NCBI GenBank assembly: GCA_037576195.1
Contig: CM075102.1
Location: 33,786,745-33,850,744, forward strand
Length of the DNA stretch: 64,000 nucleotides
Direction: 5' to 3'
Source of the DNA: Phytoseiulus persimilis
Lineage: Eukaryota > Arthropoda > Arachnida > Mesostigmata > Phytoseiidae
The position numbers were made by a program, and so were the translations under genes. The notes beneath the pieces were generated by a model, which had not been told where the DNA came from, did no database searches, and saw nothing but the letters and a program-made list of their open reading frames with translations. Positions 1-12,209 of this stretch are shown piece after piece; position 1 is the first letter of the stretch; the number at the start of each line of letters is the position of its first letter.

Positions 1-62
1 CGCAGGAACATATCTATCTTGGCTGTCTATCACGGAATCCGGATCGTAATCGGGAACATCAG

Positions 63-3000
63 ATGTCCCAGCGATCGCTTCAGTCACTTTCCCGCTCGGT
101 CAAAGTTAAGATCGGAACAACCTCAATGAGGATGAGTCTCACGAAGGATTCGACATATTCTTCCACAAGGAGTCTGTTCGGTGAATCTACAAACTCGCGG
201 AAGTCTTGCTACGAAATTCTATTCACTCCTTGCAACACGAGCTTCTCCATGAAAATTTTAGGGTCCAAAACCGCGATGAAAGAAGAGCACAACCGTCAAA
301 TGTCACTCGACTACTTTGTGATTCACCCATGCAGCTTGTTCAAGTGAGTGTTTCACCAGCTTTCTCCCCCCAGCTGGTATCAGTGTAGTTGAGAGGACGA
401 GTCTCCAGAAGTTTTGAGATTCACGAACAAAGAGTCTTTTCTGTAACGGTTTGTGCGCCCCTTCGAGGTTCATTTGGAATATCATCATCGTTTTCACACT
501 TCTCCTGAATCTGATCGTGATTCCAATCGAGTTGGCATTTTTCTACGGAGGACATACTGTTTTTTGGATCGGTTTCAATTCATCTTCGTCGGTGATTTTC
601 GCCTTCGATATCTTTGTGAACTTCTTGTCAGGTTGGTTTCCTAAAAAGCTAGCCGGTGCAGTGCTATCATGTTTCCGGAGTGCAATCATTAGAAAATCGC
701 TTGTTCGTTCGAATGAACTTCAGGAATTGTGATCAGGGATCGCATTCGGCTCGACCGTGGATTCGTTGGGATGAGGTATCTGAGGACCTGGTTCGCGATC
801 GATTTACTAGGAACCATCCCGTTCGATCTGCTCCTGAGCCCCTGCGACGTCAGTCGGAATGACGGCGTATCTCCTGGGAGCTGTGCCGTTGTGCGGATTC
901 TCGGTTGCTTCAAACTATTCAGGATCATCTGTATGGGCAAGCAAATCGGTGAATGGCAGTCGCTTTACGTGAGTATCCTGGATGGTCAGACTAGCAGGCA
1001 CGTTCCCTCCTGAAATTCGTTGTGCGAAAACTCGGTTTGGGGTTTCGATCGAATCAGTTTTCGGAGCAAACCTTGGCTAGCGCTCAGAGACTGGACATTC
1101 CATCCATGCTTTCGTTGACACCGGAGCAGAGTTGGGCATGATCATAATCAATATATGATTATCCAAATAATCGTATGCCGATTAGAATCATTAATCATGG
1201 TTATAATCAAGTTCTGATCAGTAAACATAATGAAAGTCAAGAATCTGGTTTCTGAGGGTGAGTCTGACCATACTTTTCAGAGTCTTAGGAGGTGATTCCG
1301 AGATCTATCTGACCATACATTCTGGAATTTAAGCAAGTGTTTCCGAGATCGATCTGACCATAGTTTCTCATATGGTCAGTGAAAGTACAATAGCGTTACC
1401 GGAATCACGTCTCTGGACTCCGGTCCCCGACAAACCTCGTAAGCGTGTCATCATTCCACCGGGTTCTTGACTATACCAGAAATTTTTATAATCATGAAAA
1501 CAGTTATGAATGTGACTTGATTATGATTGATAAACATAACTTGACTATTATTCATGATCAAGTTCTCATAATCATGAGGTAACGTAAGGTATCATAATCA
1601 CGATTATGATTCTGCCCAACTCTGCGCCGTACCCCTCCGTGGCGCAGGTGAATATATCCGCGGCAATCCTATTCTCCCAAAGAGATCGATAAGCCCAGCT
1701 CGATTACAGATGAAATCAACACATCGGGTCTATATGAAAATCGTCAACGTTATTCTGTCGATTCTGCTGATGTGCCACTTCAATGGCTGTCTCCTATTCT
1801 TCGTTTCAATGATCCAAGGCTTTCCCGAAACAAGCTGGGTCGTTGTCACCGAAATAAAAGTAAAGTTCCGACAAGTTTCTGTGGGATAGTCGAACAGTCT
1901 CAGGGGTCCGCGGTACTGGTCGCAAAACCGTGTGAACATTGTCCCGAGCGGGATCGCCCGCGTATCGCACTGCCCTATCCACTCCTAGCACCACGAGTTT
2001 GAACTTATGTACTTTCTATGTTTCCTGTTTCAGGGTGCTCCCTGGCACGAGCAATACGTGTGGTCGCTTTTCAGCGCGTGGTCTATCATGGTCGCCATTT
2101 CGTTCGTGAAAGCCGAAGTTCAAACGATGGACGAAGTCCTGACTTGTTTCTTCGTACTGGCTTCGGGTGCGATTGGCTATGGAGTTCTCCTAGCCAATGG
2201 AACGGCCTTAGTCCAAACGCTGGACTACTCCAGGAATGCTCATGAGCAAACGGTCTGGAACTTGGAGCCCAGTGCAGTCTGATTAAGTGGAGACACTCGA
2301 TAGGAAATTTCCGAGAGAATATCGAAAGTATCTTCGAGCTTTCTCCGATTCCAGATGTCTGAGGTGCGCCAATTCATACAATACAAACGCCTACCTCGAG
2401 CTTTGGCCCATCGCATTTGTGATTATTTCGAAAACAGATACAAGGGACTGTATTTCGATGGCGGCAAGATCATGACGGAAATGTCCGACGTTCTTCGAGA
2501 CAAACTCCTCCAGTTCGAATGCAAGTCGCTGATCAGAAACGTGACATTCCTGCGAGACGCTGACCCATTCTTCGTGGGTGAGTTCGTTGACTGATCACCG
2601 GTAGGAAAATCCGGGTAGAATATTGCGTCATGCCTGTTCGGTGATCGCGCACTGCTAATTATACCGCTAACGGCATTATTATGTATGTATGTATCATTAT
2701 TATGTCTGTATTATGTTGGATTTATGTTTTCCCAGCGGACATCGTGAAGCGCCTTCGAAGCGAGTTCTTCCAGCCTGGCGATGAAATTCTCTCGGTCGGG
2801 AACCTGGGTTCTAAGATGTACTTTCTAGAGACCGGCAGCGTTGACGTGGTCCTGGCGAACGGATGTCAGGTGGCCACACTCCAGGACGGAGCTTACTTCG
2901 GAGGTGAGCGTCGGGCAATCTACTCTCGACCATACCCCGGGATTCCTGTTTCGTGATATCCGCGAACCTGAGAATGAATTAATTTGTCGAGAAAGACGCC

Positions 3001-3251
3001 TCTCAGTGAACACAATGATTCCAGAGATGTGTCTTCTCCTCCGCGAATCGAGGAGCGCCTCTGTTATCGCCAAATCGTACTGTACGCTGTACTCCTTGAG
3101 TCGCGATGATTTTGAGGACGTGCTGCAAACGTATCCCAACGTGAGAGAAGACATGGAGAAAGAAGTTCTGAGTCGTCAACACGTGAACGAGTCTCATAGC
3201 AGGAATAACAGCGAGGTGTCTCTTGAAGACACCGTCATGGTCCACTTATGA
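63..3251 (+). CDS. HCN/CNG-like cyclic-nucleotide-gated channel with altered pore
   Basis: Eight exons fit HCN channels in order and phase: 63-343, 468-631, 724-968, 1710-1859, 2034-2252, 2355-2577, 2736-2903, 3025-3251, totalling 558 residues plus stop. Visible parts are the pre-S1 HCN motif with VIHPCS (about residue 85), S1 (about 95-119), S2 (126-148), S3 (166-186), S4 (203-222), S5 (238-258), pore loop (285-309), S6 (314-341), C-linker, and a cyclic-nucleotide-binding domain (about 428-530) with the phosphate-cassette YFGE and Arg493 of SRSAS. Oddities: the position of CIGYG reads AISFV (301-305), and S4 has only four basic residues. The tail after the CNBD is short. The frame stays open to the left edge, so the true start may lie upstream of the ATG at 63 or the first exon may be partial. 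The exon 5 donor (GTCTGG) is weak but gives exactly the HCN spacing. An HCN paralogue is the best reading; ion selectivity cannot be inferred. Confidence 0.87.
1127..1624. repeat. MITE-like inverted-repeat element in channel intron 3
   Basis: The block starts CAGAGTTGGGCA and ends with its reverse complement; both ends continue into ATCATAATCA, giving an imperfect terminal inverted repeat of about 24 bp. The interior is AT-rich and full of ATAATCATG words. The CAGAG tip and possible degraded 8-bp flanks (CACCGGAG left, CGCCGTAC right, 5 of 8 matching) suggest a hAT-type non-autonomous element. It has no coding capacity. The hAT assignment is inference. Confidence 0.65.
1264..1380. repeat. 45-bp tandem repeat inside the MITE-like element
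   Basis: The word CTGACCATA recurs at 1264, 1309 and 1354, an exact 45-bp period, with a shared TTCCGAGAT word late in the first two units. The third copy is cut short. This gives about two and a half diverged copies inside the inverted-repeat element. Confidence 0.6.
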
Positions 3252-3599
3252 TCCTTCGTCTCTTCGGCCACCAGTCACGCTCATCCTTTCAAACACAATG
3301 CCCGCGATACAGGAGCGGTCCCACTCTGGAACTCTGGTAAAACTCTTTCTCGAACCGCACCTACGACTTGGAACATCGGGGCAACCTCTCTGAAAGTTCT
3401 GTCCCAATCTTTTTCTCCTGTTCGATTCCTGTCAAACCGACGAGCACAAATTTTTCCGGGAAGGGTATCGGCAGGAACATTGTGTAAACTGCTGCATGAT
3501 CTCCGATGAATGATCGTAAGGGTACTCTGGCAGAGAGCTTTTCCAGGTAGCACTTCCTCGCTACTCGCGCCAAAGAATATTCTGAGTGAGAAACTTGAC

Positions 3600-3875
3600 T
3601 AGCAATTAGGCAGTCTTTAGCCCATATCGGTATTTTCAACTCTCTTGGTCTCTGGTACCCAAACGCGATGTAGAGTTTATGCAGGAAGTTCATTCCAAAA
3701 CATATCCCTGAGGATACATATTCCGGAATACCGAGAGGAATTGCAGTTTCCTAACGTCGATTGCTGTCCCACGGTACAGGCAGCACACTGTTAAACCTCC
3801 GGCAGGCTCTAAAAATAATTTCGCAATCTCCGCATTATCGAAACACGATCTTGGAAAATGCATGTCAACCATACG
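3600..3875 (-). mobile_element. Fossil Ty3/gypsy-like fragment, protease region
   Basis: The minus strand encodes a stretch ending in LGMNFLHKLYIAF, which resembles the ILGMDFL motif near the end of Ty3/gypsy aspartic proteases, preceded by material compatible with the rest of a protease. No long terminal repeats and no clear reverse transcriptase were found next to it. It looks old, short and broken at several points. The family call rests on this one motif and is tentative. Confidence 0.3.
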
Positions 3876-4909
3876 ATCTCATTAAAATAGCTGTGCGTCG
3901 CCTGTCTCCGGGAAGAGTCTCGCTTTTCTGGTTCGGGAACACTGGTCTGAACTCTCCGGTTGGAGGCAGGCTGATTCCCGCTTCGTTGATGGGCGTTCAC
4001 TCGTTTTGAGTGCCGGAGGTCTTGTGATGCGTGGTGGAGCGCAAGCTCCGAAATCGTCTTCGGAGGCTTCTCCCTGCCCATCTAGAGCGGGTCTTCTGCG
4101 TGGTGGAGTGCTCTCCGGCAAGTAGACATCCTCACGTCACATAATCGACGTTTGGAGTAAGTTGAATGCACTCCTTCCTTGGTGAAAAGGAATTCCGTGA
4201 GTTTTGATGGCCTCATCACCGGATCCACAGCACGTCAATCGTGCTCTAATTTTTTCTACCTCTGCTGGACGATGAGACACCATTTTTTTCAGTCTTTGTA
4301 AATAATCACTCCAGAGATCCCATCGGCAAGCAGAAAGCATCTGCTCCTCCAACCAAGAAATCCGCGTCGACCAAGTTCCCCAAGTGGTCGAGTCTTGGTT
4401 CGAGTCGTGCCCTCATCTAGGGTCAGGTTGAGACCATCAGAGGCGCCGAATCACGGCGAAACTTTGCGGAGATAGGGCCCCTCTGACAGTTAGAATCGAC
4501 TGCCTCGTATCACTGAACGACGCATTCGCGAGAGTTCTGACGAAACTTCACAACCTTAAATCTCAGGTTCCAGTAATCCTGGGGTCTTTCAAATTCGAGG
4601 GTCTATTATGAAAACTGTATTTAGCGCAGAGGACACGCCGAGGCTGCGGCGTCCCGGCTACCGAGGAAAAGCTCGATACCGCGAAAGAAAGCCTTGCCCG
4701 ATCATAAACTACATCAGGATTCGATCCACAGCAATTCCATGGAACTGATGGTGGACGCTATCTGAGGCCAGATTTGTTGATGAGAATTGGCAACCTATTC
4801 CTCTTTAGAAGTTACAGATAAAGATTCTGAAATTGCCTCTTTCAGCTACAAGTAGGGCTTGTGTGTATGACAATACACATATGTTTTTCAAGAATGACTC
4901 GATAGTATC

Positions 4910-5182
4910 TTGGGCCCTCGTTTCCAGTTCCACGCGAGCGTCTTCGAGCATCTACAATCGTCTCGGCTGAGCTGGGGACAACTACAGTGCGATCCTTGTC
5001 CCTCCAAGGAAGAGGTCAGAGCGCTCGCAAAGGAAGACTCAGCAGAGACGCCTGCTATAGTGAACGCGGAAAAACCCGTAACGCTCGCAGACCTTTTACA
5101 TATGAAGCACCTTAGTGTGGAAAACATCGCCACGAAATCCACAATGTGGATAGAGTATTCGGAGTGCGATAGTTTGTGTTGA
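4910..5182 (+). CDS. Unrecognised 90-codon ORF, doubtful
   Basis: The ORF opens with TTG rather than ATG, so it could only be an internal exon. The C-terminal half (SKEEVRALAKEDSAET, later VTLADLLHMKHLSVEN) is charged and helix-like and reads more like protein than most shadow frames nearby. I recognise no domain. It lies 1.7 kb downstream of the channel gene and no splice partners were identified. ORFs this long are expected by chance. Confidence 0.15.
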   Translation: MGPRFQFHASVFEHLQSSRLSWGQLQCDPCPSKEEVRALAKEDSAETPAIVNAEKPVTLADLLHMKHLSVENIATKSTMWIEYSECDSLC

Positions 5183-6139
5183 TGCGGAGGGGGGAAGGAA
5201 GCGTCATCTTGAACCCACTTGGATCCTTGAAAATCGCGTTGTTAGACGATTTTCTGACACGTGGTCCGTCGACTTCCAGAGCCTCTCGACCTCGATTCTT
5301 CGGATCGTATTTCTAGAGAGTTTTCATCATCACACCTCAGTCATCTTTCTCCGCGGGATTACGTGCGGAGAGTCCGTTAGGGGATGACTTTTTTCCGGTT
5401 TCTCTCAGCCGTCCGTCCGTATCTGCGAACCACTCCTGAAGTATGATCATAAAGAGTAGCCGTCTTAACTGTGGTTGATTCCTCGCAGATCGACATCAGC
5501 GTCATCATCGATCGATGCTTCGTCCTCACATTACTTGAAGTACGCTCCTCCCGAAGTTCAACGGTTCTTGCTGAAACCACTCCAGAAAGACGTGCTGATT
5601 ACAATTCTGAGTTTCATGGATACTGATGCTGAACTGACAGAAACCTGACACAGAACTTGTCAGGGTCATTCTGGAAATTCTCAGTTTTCTTTCATCAGAG
5701 AAGAGATTGAGCGGAATGGTTGAGCATCCAAGCAGGGGTGCATCCGATACCTCATTCGTCGATTCGTGCGCGATTTCTTTCCCACACCTCCCTGAACTCA
5801 GTCTGAATCAGGTGAGCCCGCTGTGATCATTCTGCGAAAGTCTGTCCGAGATTTGCGGAGGTAGCCAGAGCTGCTAGTGCTCCATCCCGATTCGCGATGA
5901 ATCTTTCATGCCTATCGAAAGTTTTACCGTGCATATATACTTCGGGCTTACAGCATCTTGCAAACATAGACCGCCTCCCGTTGACTGCTTGAACATTCGA
6001 GCTCCAGCATTGGAACAGACTGACGCGATCCGTGCAATTGATGCCTTCGCCGCTTCTGATGCTCGGTACTCTGCAGAGCACCGCTCATTTCCCTTGAAAA
6101 AATCTTCCTGATCGTCGGAGATGGGGAGCCGAGTCCGGT

Positions 6140-6720
6140 GGCCTGATGAGTCTCGAATCTAGAGGAGTGGTCGAATCCGAACACGATCTCGAATGTGGGC
6201 GGTACTCAAACATGGATACGCATTTGAGTCCAGTCTCAGGTCTGGATTTGACTTCGGATGCGGGTATCTATGCGGAGTCGAACACGGGTCCGAATCCAAA
6301 TCCTGGCTGGATTCGGTTTCGAGTTTGGATTCGAACTACATTTGAATGCACATGCGTCTCCGGCAGCGACAGATTCACCGAGAGGCGCTGCGGTGCCTCG
6401 TTTCAGTGTATCGACTCTCGGGGCGCCACGGAATCCATTGACCCTTACCATATCACCGGCTCCTGGAACTGTGGTTTCGAATGTGCTCAGGAAGACCAAG
6501 AAGATTCCTCTGAAAGCTGTGTTCACTGGGTCATCACTTGAATGGTTTTGCAGACTTGGCCCGCGATCGAATCTGTACGTTGAATCCGAATTCGCCTCCA
6601 ACTCCAGATCCGACACGGATCCGGATTAATCGAGAAGATTCCAGACCGGATTGGGAGTTGTAAACGAAACCAGGTTCAGATTAATGGGTCGTCGGGTCCG
6701 AATCATGACAATCTCTGCTG
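6140..6720. repeat. Degenerate CCGAATCC-rich block
   Basis: Variants of TCCGAATCC, GGATTCG and GGGTCCGAATC recur on both strands over about 580 bp, including ATCCGGATTAATC-like short palindromes near 6620-6640. There is no clean period and no clear terminal repeats. It could be a decayed satellite or the ends of a non-autonomous transposon. The boundaries are approximate. Confidence 0.3.
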
Positions 6721-7812
6721 AGCATTACGCGCTTCCTGAAGGCGCGTCCGAGGAAGTTGGCCACGATCTGCGATGGACGGCTGGCAGGACAAGAGGAGTA
6801 CAGGATATCAAGCAGTGTGTTCTTGACCCAGCGCATAGGAGTTTTCTTCGAATCAGAGGAAAAGCGAACGCGCACGTTGAGAAGCAACATGAGCCGCGGA
6901 TGCCAACCTTATTGAAGATGCTACCTTTCCTTCCGTTTTGGAGAAGCCCTAAGAAATTCCGTGGTCCGAGTTGACGAGATGCTGGCTGTAATAAATCAAC
7001 TGATTTCTCGTTCCAGCGTACCGATAAGCCATCATGTAACAAGTCGCGCCTATTATTCGTCTTCCAACTCCGATGCTCGCCGTTTGTAACCATTTATCCA
7101 CTCATTATCTGATTCCCCGTTGATCTGGAAACGGTGAACGCGTCCAGTGAATAAAACCATCGAAACTCTTAACGATCTCAGAAGCGAATCATTCACAAAA
7201 ATGAAGAAGCGCCCCGCTGCTTTCAGGATATGCTCAGATTTCGAACGCGGTCGGCGGATGTAGTTCAGTATTACTTCCTGAGAGGTTTCCGACTGAAGAT
7301 AACACGAGGGCAGCAGCAACGGAATCGGACACAAATTGAAGTCGACCATTTAACTAAGTTTTCGGCTTGCATCTTACAGGCATCACTTTCTTGTTCCGTT
7401 CTCCAAAACGCCTCACAATTTTCTCTGATCAGATCCTTCAAGACGTCTTACCGTCCTTCCGCGGCGTGTGCCAAATTGGATCAAATTTCGTTTAACGCAA
7501 AAAACCGCTCCTCGCCCGGATCCCTAAGCGGCTAGACAGGGCGATGGTTCTTTCATTTTGCTCAGAGCTCCAGTCCGAAATCAGGAACATTACGAGGTGT
7601 GATGGGCTGAAACATTATCAGAACTGTTCTTCGTTGTCGGATTTTCGTTCTTCCTCTTTGATGCCGATGTGGGCATCTCGCAGCGCATCCCGTCCAGCTG
7701 AGCGGCCAACGGCCACAGACTTCTCTGGAGCAAAAATTTGTTGGTATTTTTTGTAGGAATTCATACACTCATTCAGTCTACCAGCCTGCCAATCTATCTG
7801 CCTGTCTGTGGA

Positions 7813-8553
7813 TTATTCAAGCTGATAAACTCGCTCAGGTGTTCTTGGGTCCCGTTTTCTATAGGGGAAACCCCGTCGGAAACTGAGTCGACAAGCTAGA
7901 GTGCTGGCTGATGGAAAAATTCCCACATTCTCTTCTAGGTTATAGATCCGCATAGATGCGGCAGATATGGGGAGAGTCCTCCTAACAGGTCGGAGCATGC
8001 ACAATCGATCCACTGGTTCGAATTTGGACGACGTTTCGCAGCGACACATGTATCTGGACTTGTTTCCAGCGGGTTTCATCTCATCAGTTGAAATCTCCAG
8101 AAGTCGAGCAAACGTCGAGATCCGGAGAGCCATGAGAGACTCTACTGTGATAATCCATGAGGCTGGCCTTGTTTGGATTGAGAACCGCATCGTAGCTATC
8201 TTATTGTGAGGAAAGAAATGGACTCTCCTCGGGATCGCATCATCAGGAAGGAATATCCCCGAAAGAATCGTGTTCGCGATTCTCGATGCCGGGGACTGAT
8301 GCGGCCGCCGAGACCTATCGTGCGGCGGAGCAGTGTACAGGTCGTCCTCCGTACAGGCAGATTTCGAGCCCTTGAGCTGATGACCTAGTTTACGGCCCAG
8401 GGAGAAAACTCGGAATCGTGAGACCCGCCTCTCTTCGAGTAAATGGAGAACATGAATGGGAAACATGAGACCTGCAAGAGGATGAACCTGGACCTGGGAG
8501 CCGACTCGGGTGCTTGGTATGGCAATAAAGTGGTCGAGGAGCTTCCCTCCCAT
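7813..8553 (-). CDS. Unrecognised 246-codon ORF, doubtful
   Basis: This is one of the longest uninterrupted frames outside the recognised genes. Its product is basic, has no clear signal peptide, membrane segment or repeat, and matches no family I know. A frame this long is uncommon but not excluded by chance in 64 kb of roughly half-GC DNA read in six frames. No splice partners were seen. Confidence 0.17.
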   Translation of the reverse strand: MGGKLLDHFIAIPSTRVGSQVQVHPLAGLMFPIHVLHLLEERRVSRFRVFSLGRKLGHQLKGSKSACTEDDLYTAPPHDRSRRPHQSPASRIANTILSGIFLPDDAIPRRVHFFPHNKIATMRFSIQTRPASWIITVESLMALRISTFARLLEISTDEMKPAGNKSRYMCRCETSSKFEPVDRLCMLRPVRRTLPISAASMRIYNLEENVGIFPSASTLACRLSFRRGFPYRKRDPRTPERVYQLE

Positions 8554-11500
8554 TGATTGTTCTCCATCGCCCGCGGATACTCGATTGACTTCATAGAATC
8601 GAGTTTTATTGCCCTCCCCACGAGTGCCCCTGATCTTTGGAGCTCGTAGTTCCGTCTCATAGCTGCTATTTCGACCCTCATCATTTAACGCAGATAGTAG
8701 ACTTGTCTTCCTTCCAAGCGTGTTTCCGTGGTTGCCAAATCCATACTTTTTTAAGTTCCATTTAGTCCTTTGATGCTCTTCTGACTTCCGGTGCGGAGCG
8801 CCGATGAGCTTGATGTTAGGCAGCAGCTGAGGTCGGCTTCAAGAGAATATGCATTATTTCCATCGGCTCTTCGGAGTAAAAGAATCCACGCCATGGTACC
8901 CCGTGAGTATTTTCAGAAGGCCATCGGAAGGGACTCTTCTCGATGGGAGCACTCTCTCTTCGAATTTCGGTCTTTGGTAACTTGTGAATGTCAGATCACG
9001 TGATCTCCCACGCATTCCAGTTTCGGATATGACCGCACAACAAGAACGGTTCGCCCTGTTCCGTGGAAGAGGGTTTCATTGCAACACTTCCTCCCACCGC
9101 ATTCCATCTCGAGGAATGCCTGCTTTGACTCAGCTTCTTCCACAAATGTTGTGAGATCGTTGAACAAGCGAGCCTGACACAGGTGATGGAGCATTTCTCG
9201 TCGTTTTCTCTTGCGTGAAAACAGTAGGTTTGAAAAGTAGCAAGCAACAATGATAAGGTTTGGGGGGACAGGCGGCCAGTCGGCACAGTCGAACTATTCG
9301 ATACATGATCCTCGAACGCCGCTTCTCAATCGGAACTCAACAAAATCGCTTGAGTGCTTGCGGCACTTGGCGTCCCGTCGCGGTTCCTTGGTTGTGGAAT
9401 CGTAAATGATCACCGTATCCAGTAGAACGCACCGCTCTGGAGTTGCGCGACCCTATCTGATCAGAGATTTCGTTCCGGGGCGGAAACATCCCTAAAAGAG
9501 CGGAACATCTGAGTGAAACTTGAGGAAAAACGAATTCTGGAGGAAGAATAGGTTGCAAGAACGGTTAAACCACTATATCGTCGAATCAGAAACTTCGTCT
9601 GTCGAGCTGAACTATCTACAGCCCCCGCAGGCTCCGGCCCCGTTTTCGGTCGAGAGTTTGCGTATTCTGGGTATTGGTGTTGACTATCTGCGATAACTTG
9701 TTGGCAAAAACGACATGAACTTCACGGGGGATCTTTTCATCAAGCTGTTGAAGTTCTCATCGTCTGGCACTAGAAGCCGTCTTATAATGTGAAAGCTCCC
9801 ACCCGGTTCCTGATTTGATTCGGCAACAGTATAAACTTGGGAAAACTGTGAAGATTGATGAAGCTTCAAACGGTTCTCGAGAAAAAGTTCTGAGTCCAGA
9901 ATCGGATTTCCACAACGCATATTCCGAGAACCTTGAAACCAATGAAGATTCCGAGCATTCTGAACTTGGCAAAATTCGGCCAAGATCTTCAAATAAGTAA
10001 TATTCGTTCGACGACATTCATTCAGGCTCCTGTTATTTTCCAACACCTTGTTGTCCCCTCGAATCTTGTTTCTCCGGTAGTAGGAGCTTCACGCTGTGAT
10101 ACAGCTTTGAAACAGCGAATCTTCCTTCGCTTCAATCAAGATGAAGCTCTCTCAAGCGACTGAATGAATTCAAACAAGAAAGTCCGCTCTTAGGGAATCC
10201 ACATGTGGCTCATGATTGAAGTGATCAACAGAGCTGAGTTCCCCGATCACTGAAATATTTTTCGACGGCTCAGGAAAGCACGCTAGCAGTTCTCCCCAGA
10301 TTTATTTGGAATTCAATTTATTGTGCTTCATTCGCAAGGATGTCTTGCAAGGAAACTTTCCGTCTACTTCCAGCCTGCCAGACAGCCACTCCAAGGAATT
10401 ACTTCGAAGTTTCATAAATGATTGATGCCTCTGAAGATTTCTCTCTCACATGGATACGATATCAACACTTATTCCCCAGTCACATGACTCTCTTGCGAGA
10501 ATGGTTTTCCAAGTATGGCTCGACCCTCGATCGTTTGGCGATGCTCGGTCCATCGCGTGGACTATGAAAAATTCAACCTCAGACGTCGTTCAGACGTGTA
10601 TTGGGGCGCATGACCGCCCCCGAATGGAGCCCCTGTGATTCCCCCAGGATCGTGATTGGAAATTCCTCGAAGTATCGTCATAATCTGCTCTCGGAATGCA
10701 AGTAACGAGGCTCGGCATATTGCGGTTCCATAGATGGGAATCAGAAAGTCGGCGGAGGAGTAATTGCGGATTCTCCACTCGCAAATACATCCTCGAGTGT
10801 TTTCCATCTCGAGAGGGTTTCATCCGTTCTGCTCCAAGAATGGTTTGTTGGAAGGTCTAGAAGTTGCATCTGCCATGCGAACTAGGGCTATCATGCTTCT
10901 TCGAAAAATTAAAAAGCTGATCAATTTCACTCTCAGTCGATGTTGTTGATTCAGGTGCATCTTCGCAAGTTCGTTATATTCCGAGAATATCGTTTAATTG
11001 GTCGTACTGCTGTCCCTGGACGGCTGTCTGGATGGCGTATCATAATGGAACCAGTTTGGCCTTGTCTTCCAGTTGACACGGTATTTGACGTGTTCCAAGT
11101 AGGAGAACCACTATTCTTCAACTTGGCGGTGTAGATACAATTTCGGACTCAAATGAACGAGCTTGGGTGGAACTCTCGCAGTCTGTTCGATCTCGGGGCT
11201 TGTATCGTCACTCGTATAATGTTCTTCTGAAGTTCCTCGATCGGGAACAACGAACTTGAAGACGCCGCTCAACGCGCGAGGAGACCGTCGCGCTGATCGG
11301 CTCCGTCTGCCATCGATTGATTCCCGGTCCTCCAGGCTACTTTTGTCAGCTGAACCTGCTTTGAGATTGGCGGACTGGCGGGGAGTTTTTCAATCTGCGT
11401 CCCATAGCCCACATTATTTTTAGATGCGACTTCAACTCGGTTCTCCAACCGGGAGAAACGAGATATTACTTCCCGCATGTAACGGAAAATTCTAGTGATT

Positions 11501-12017
11501 TTTCATTCTGCCTGCCTCACTCTGCCACTGCCCAAAACAGAATATTCTCGAGTTCTTGCTCTCTTACTTCTGAATCGGTTCATCCAGTCCGACATGAACT
11601 CAGGGCGAAAGCTGGGGGAGTAACCATAAACCTGGTATCGGAAGTGACGGATCGTGATCACTGCTGCGTTATTTTCAGGAAATCTGATAGCCTCGCGGAA
11701 TTTGAAACTCAGCAAGCTGGAGCTCTTGGAAGCAGAGCTCTTCCTTGTCATCGTGGAATCGAGCGTTTCCGGCTGAAGACGACACCAGCCAGAATCAAAA
11801 ACGAGGAAGTATCACGAGGAATGTTCTGTAACCTGTTCCGTGAGCAGTATCTCTTGAAGGATCTCTATCCTCTTAGTAATTTCGACTCTCATCTGTTTGA
11901 TCAATGCTCGGTAGATGTTCGCAATCGGATTGGGGCGCGAAGCCGCTCTTACGTCCGCCGCGGCTGGCGACCCGAGCGGCGAGTCTCGCATCGGACGCGA
12001 CGCCGGCAGCGGCATGG

Positions 12018-12090
12018 GTAGGAGCTGATAACGCACTTGCCCGTCTGGCAAAAGAGAGTTCGAACCCTCTTTCCAGCTGCGGTGGCTATT
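12018..12090 (+). repeat. tRNA-like fragment, possible SINE head
   Basis: The segment has a B-box-like GAGTTCGAACCC, a TTGC/GCAA hairpin like an anticodon stem with loop CCGTCTG, and an A-box-like stretch upstream. The acceptor stem does not pair, so it is not a functional tRNA gene. It lies about 120 bp before the start codon of the CBM14 gene. tRNA-derived SINE remnant is inference. Confidence 0.25.
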
Positions 12091-12209
12091 TGAACCGTTG
12101 GCGTGGGTGAGTTTCTCCAAGAAGCTTAGTTTGGTGCAACACAAGTGAAGTTGACGTGAAGCTTCCTCACAAAGCGAGTCGCTAGTTGAAGTTAGTGAGC
12201 GCCCTTGAG

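Larger units (their letters stand above)
3252..12209. other. Gene-poor interval, channel gene to CBM14 gene
   Basis: Nearly 9 kb in which I recognise no conserved protein domain. It contains a decayed retroelement piece near 3.6-3.9 kb, an ORF at 4.9-5.2 kb, a degenerate CCGAATCC-rich block at 6.1-6.7 kb, a 246-codon minus-strand ORF at 7.8-8.6 kb, and a tRNA-like piece just before the next gene. The rest looks like unstructured intergenic DNA. Regulatory sequence for the flanking genes is expected here but nothing specific could be picked out. Confidence 0.6.
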
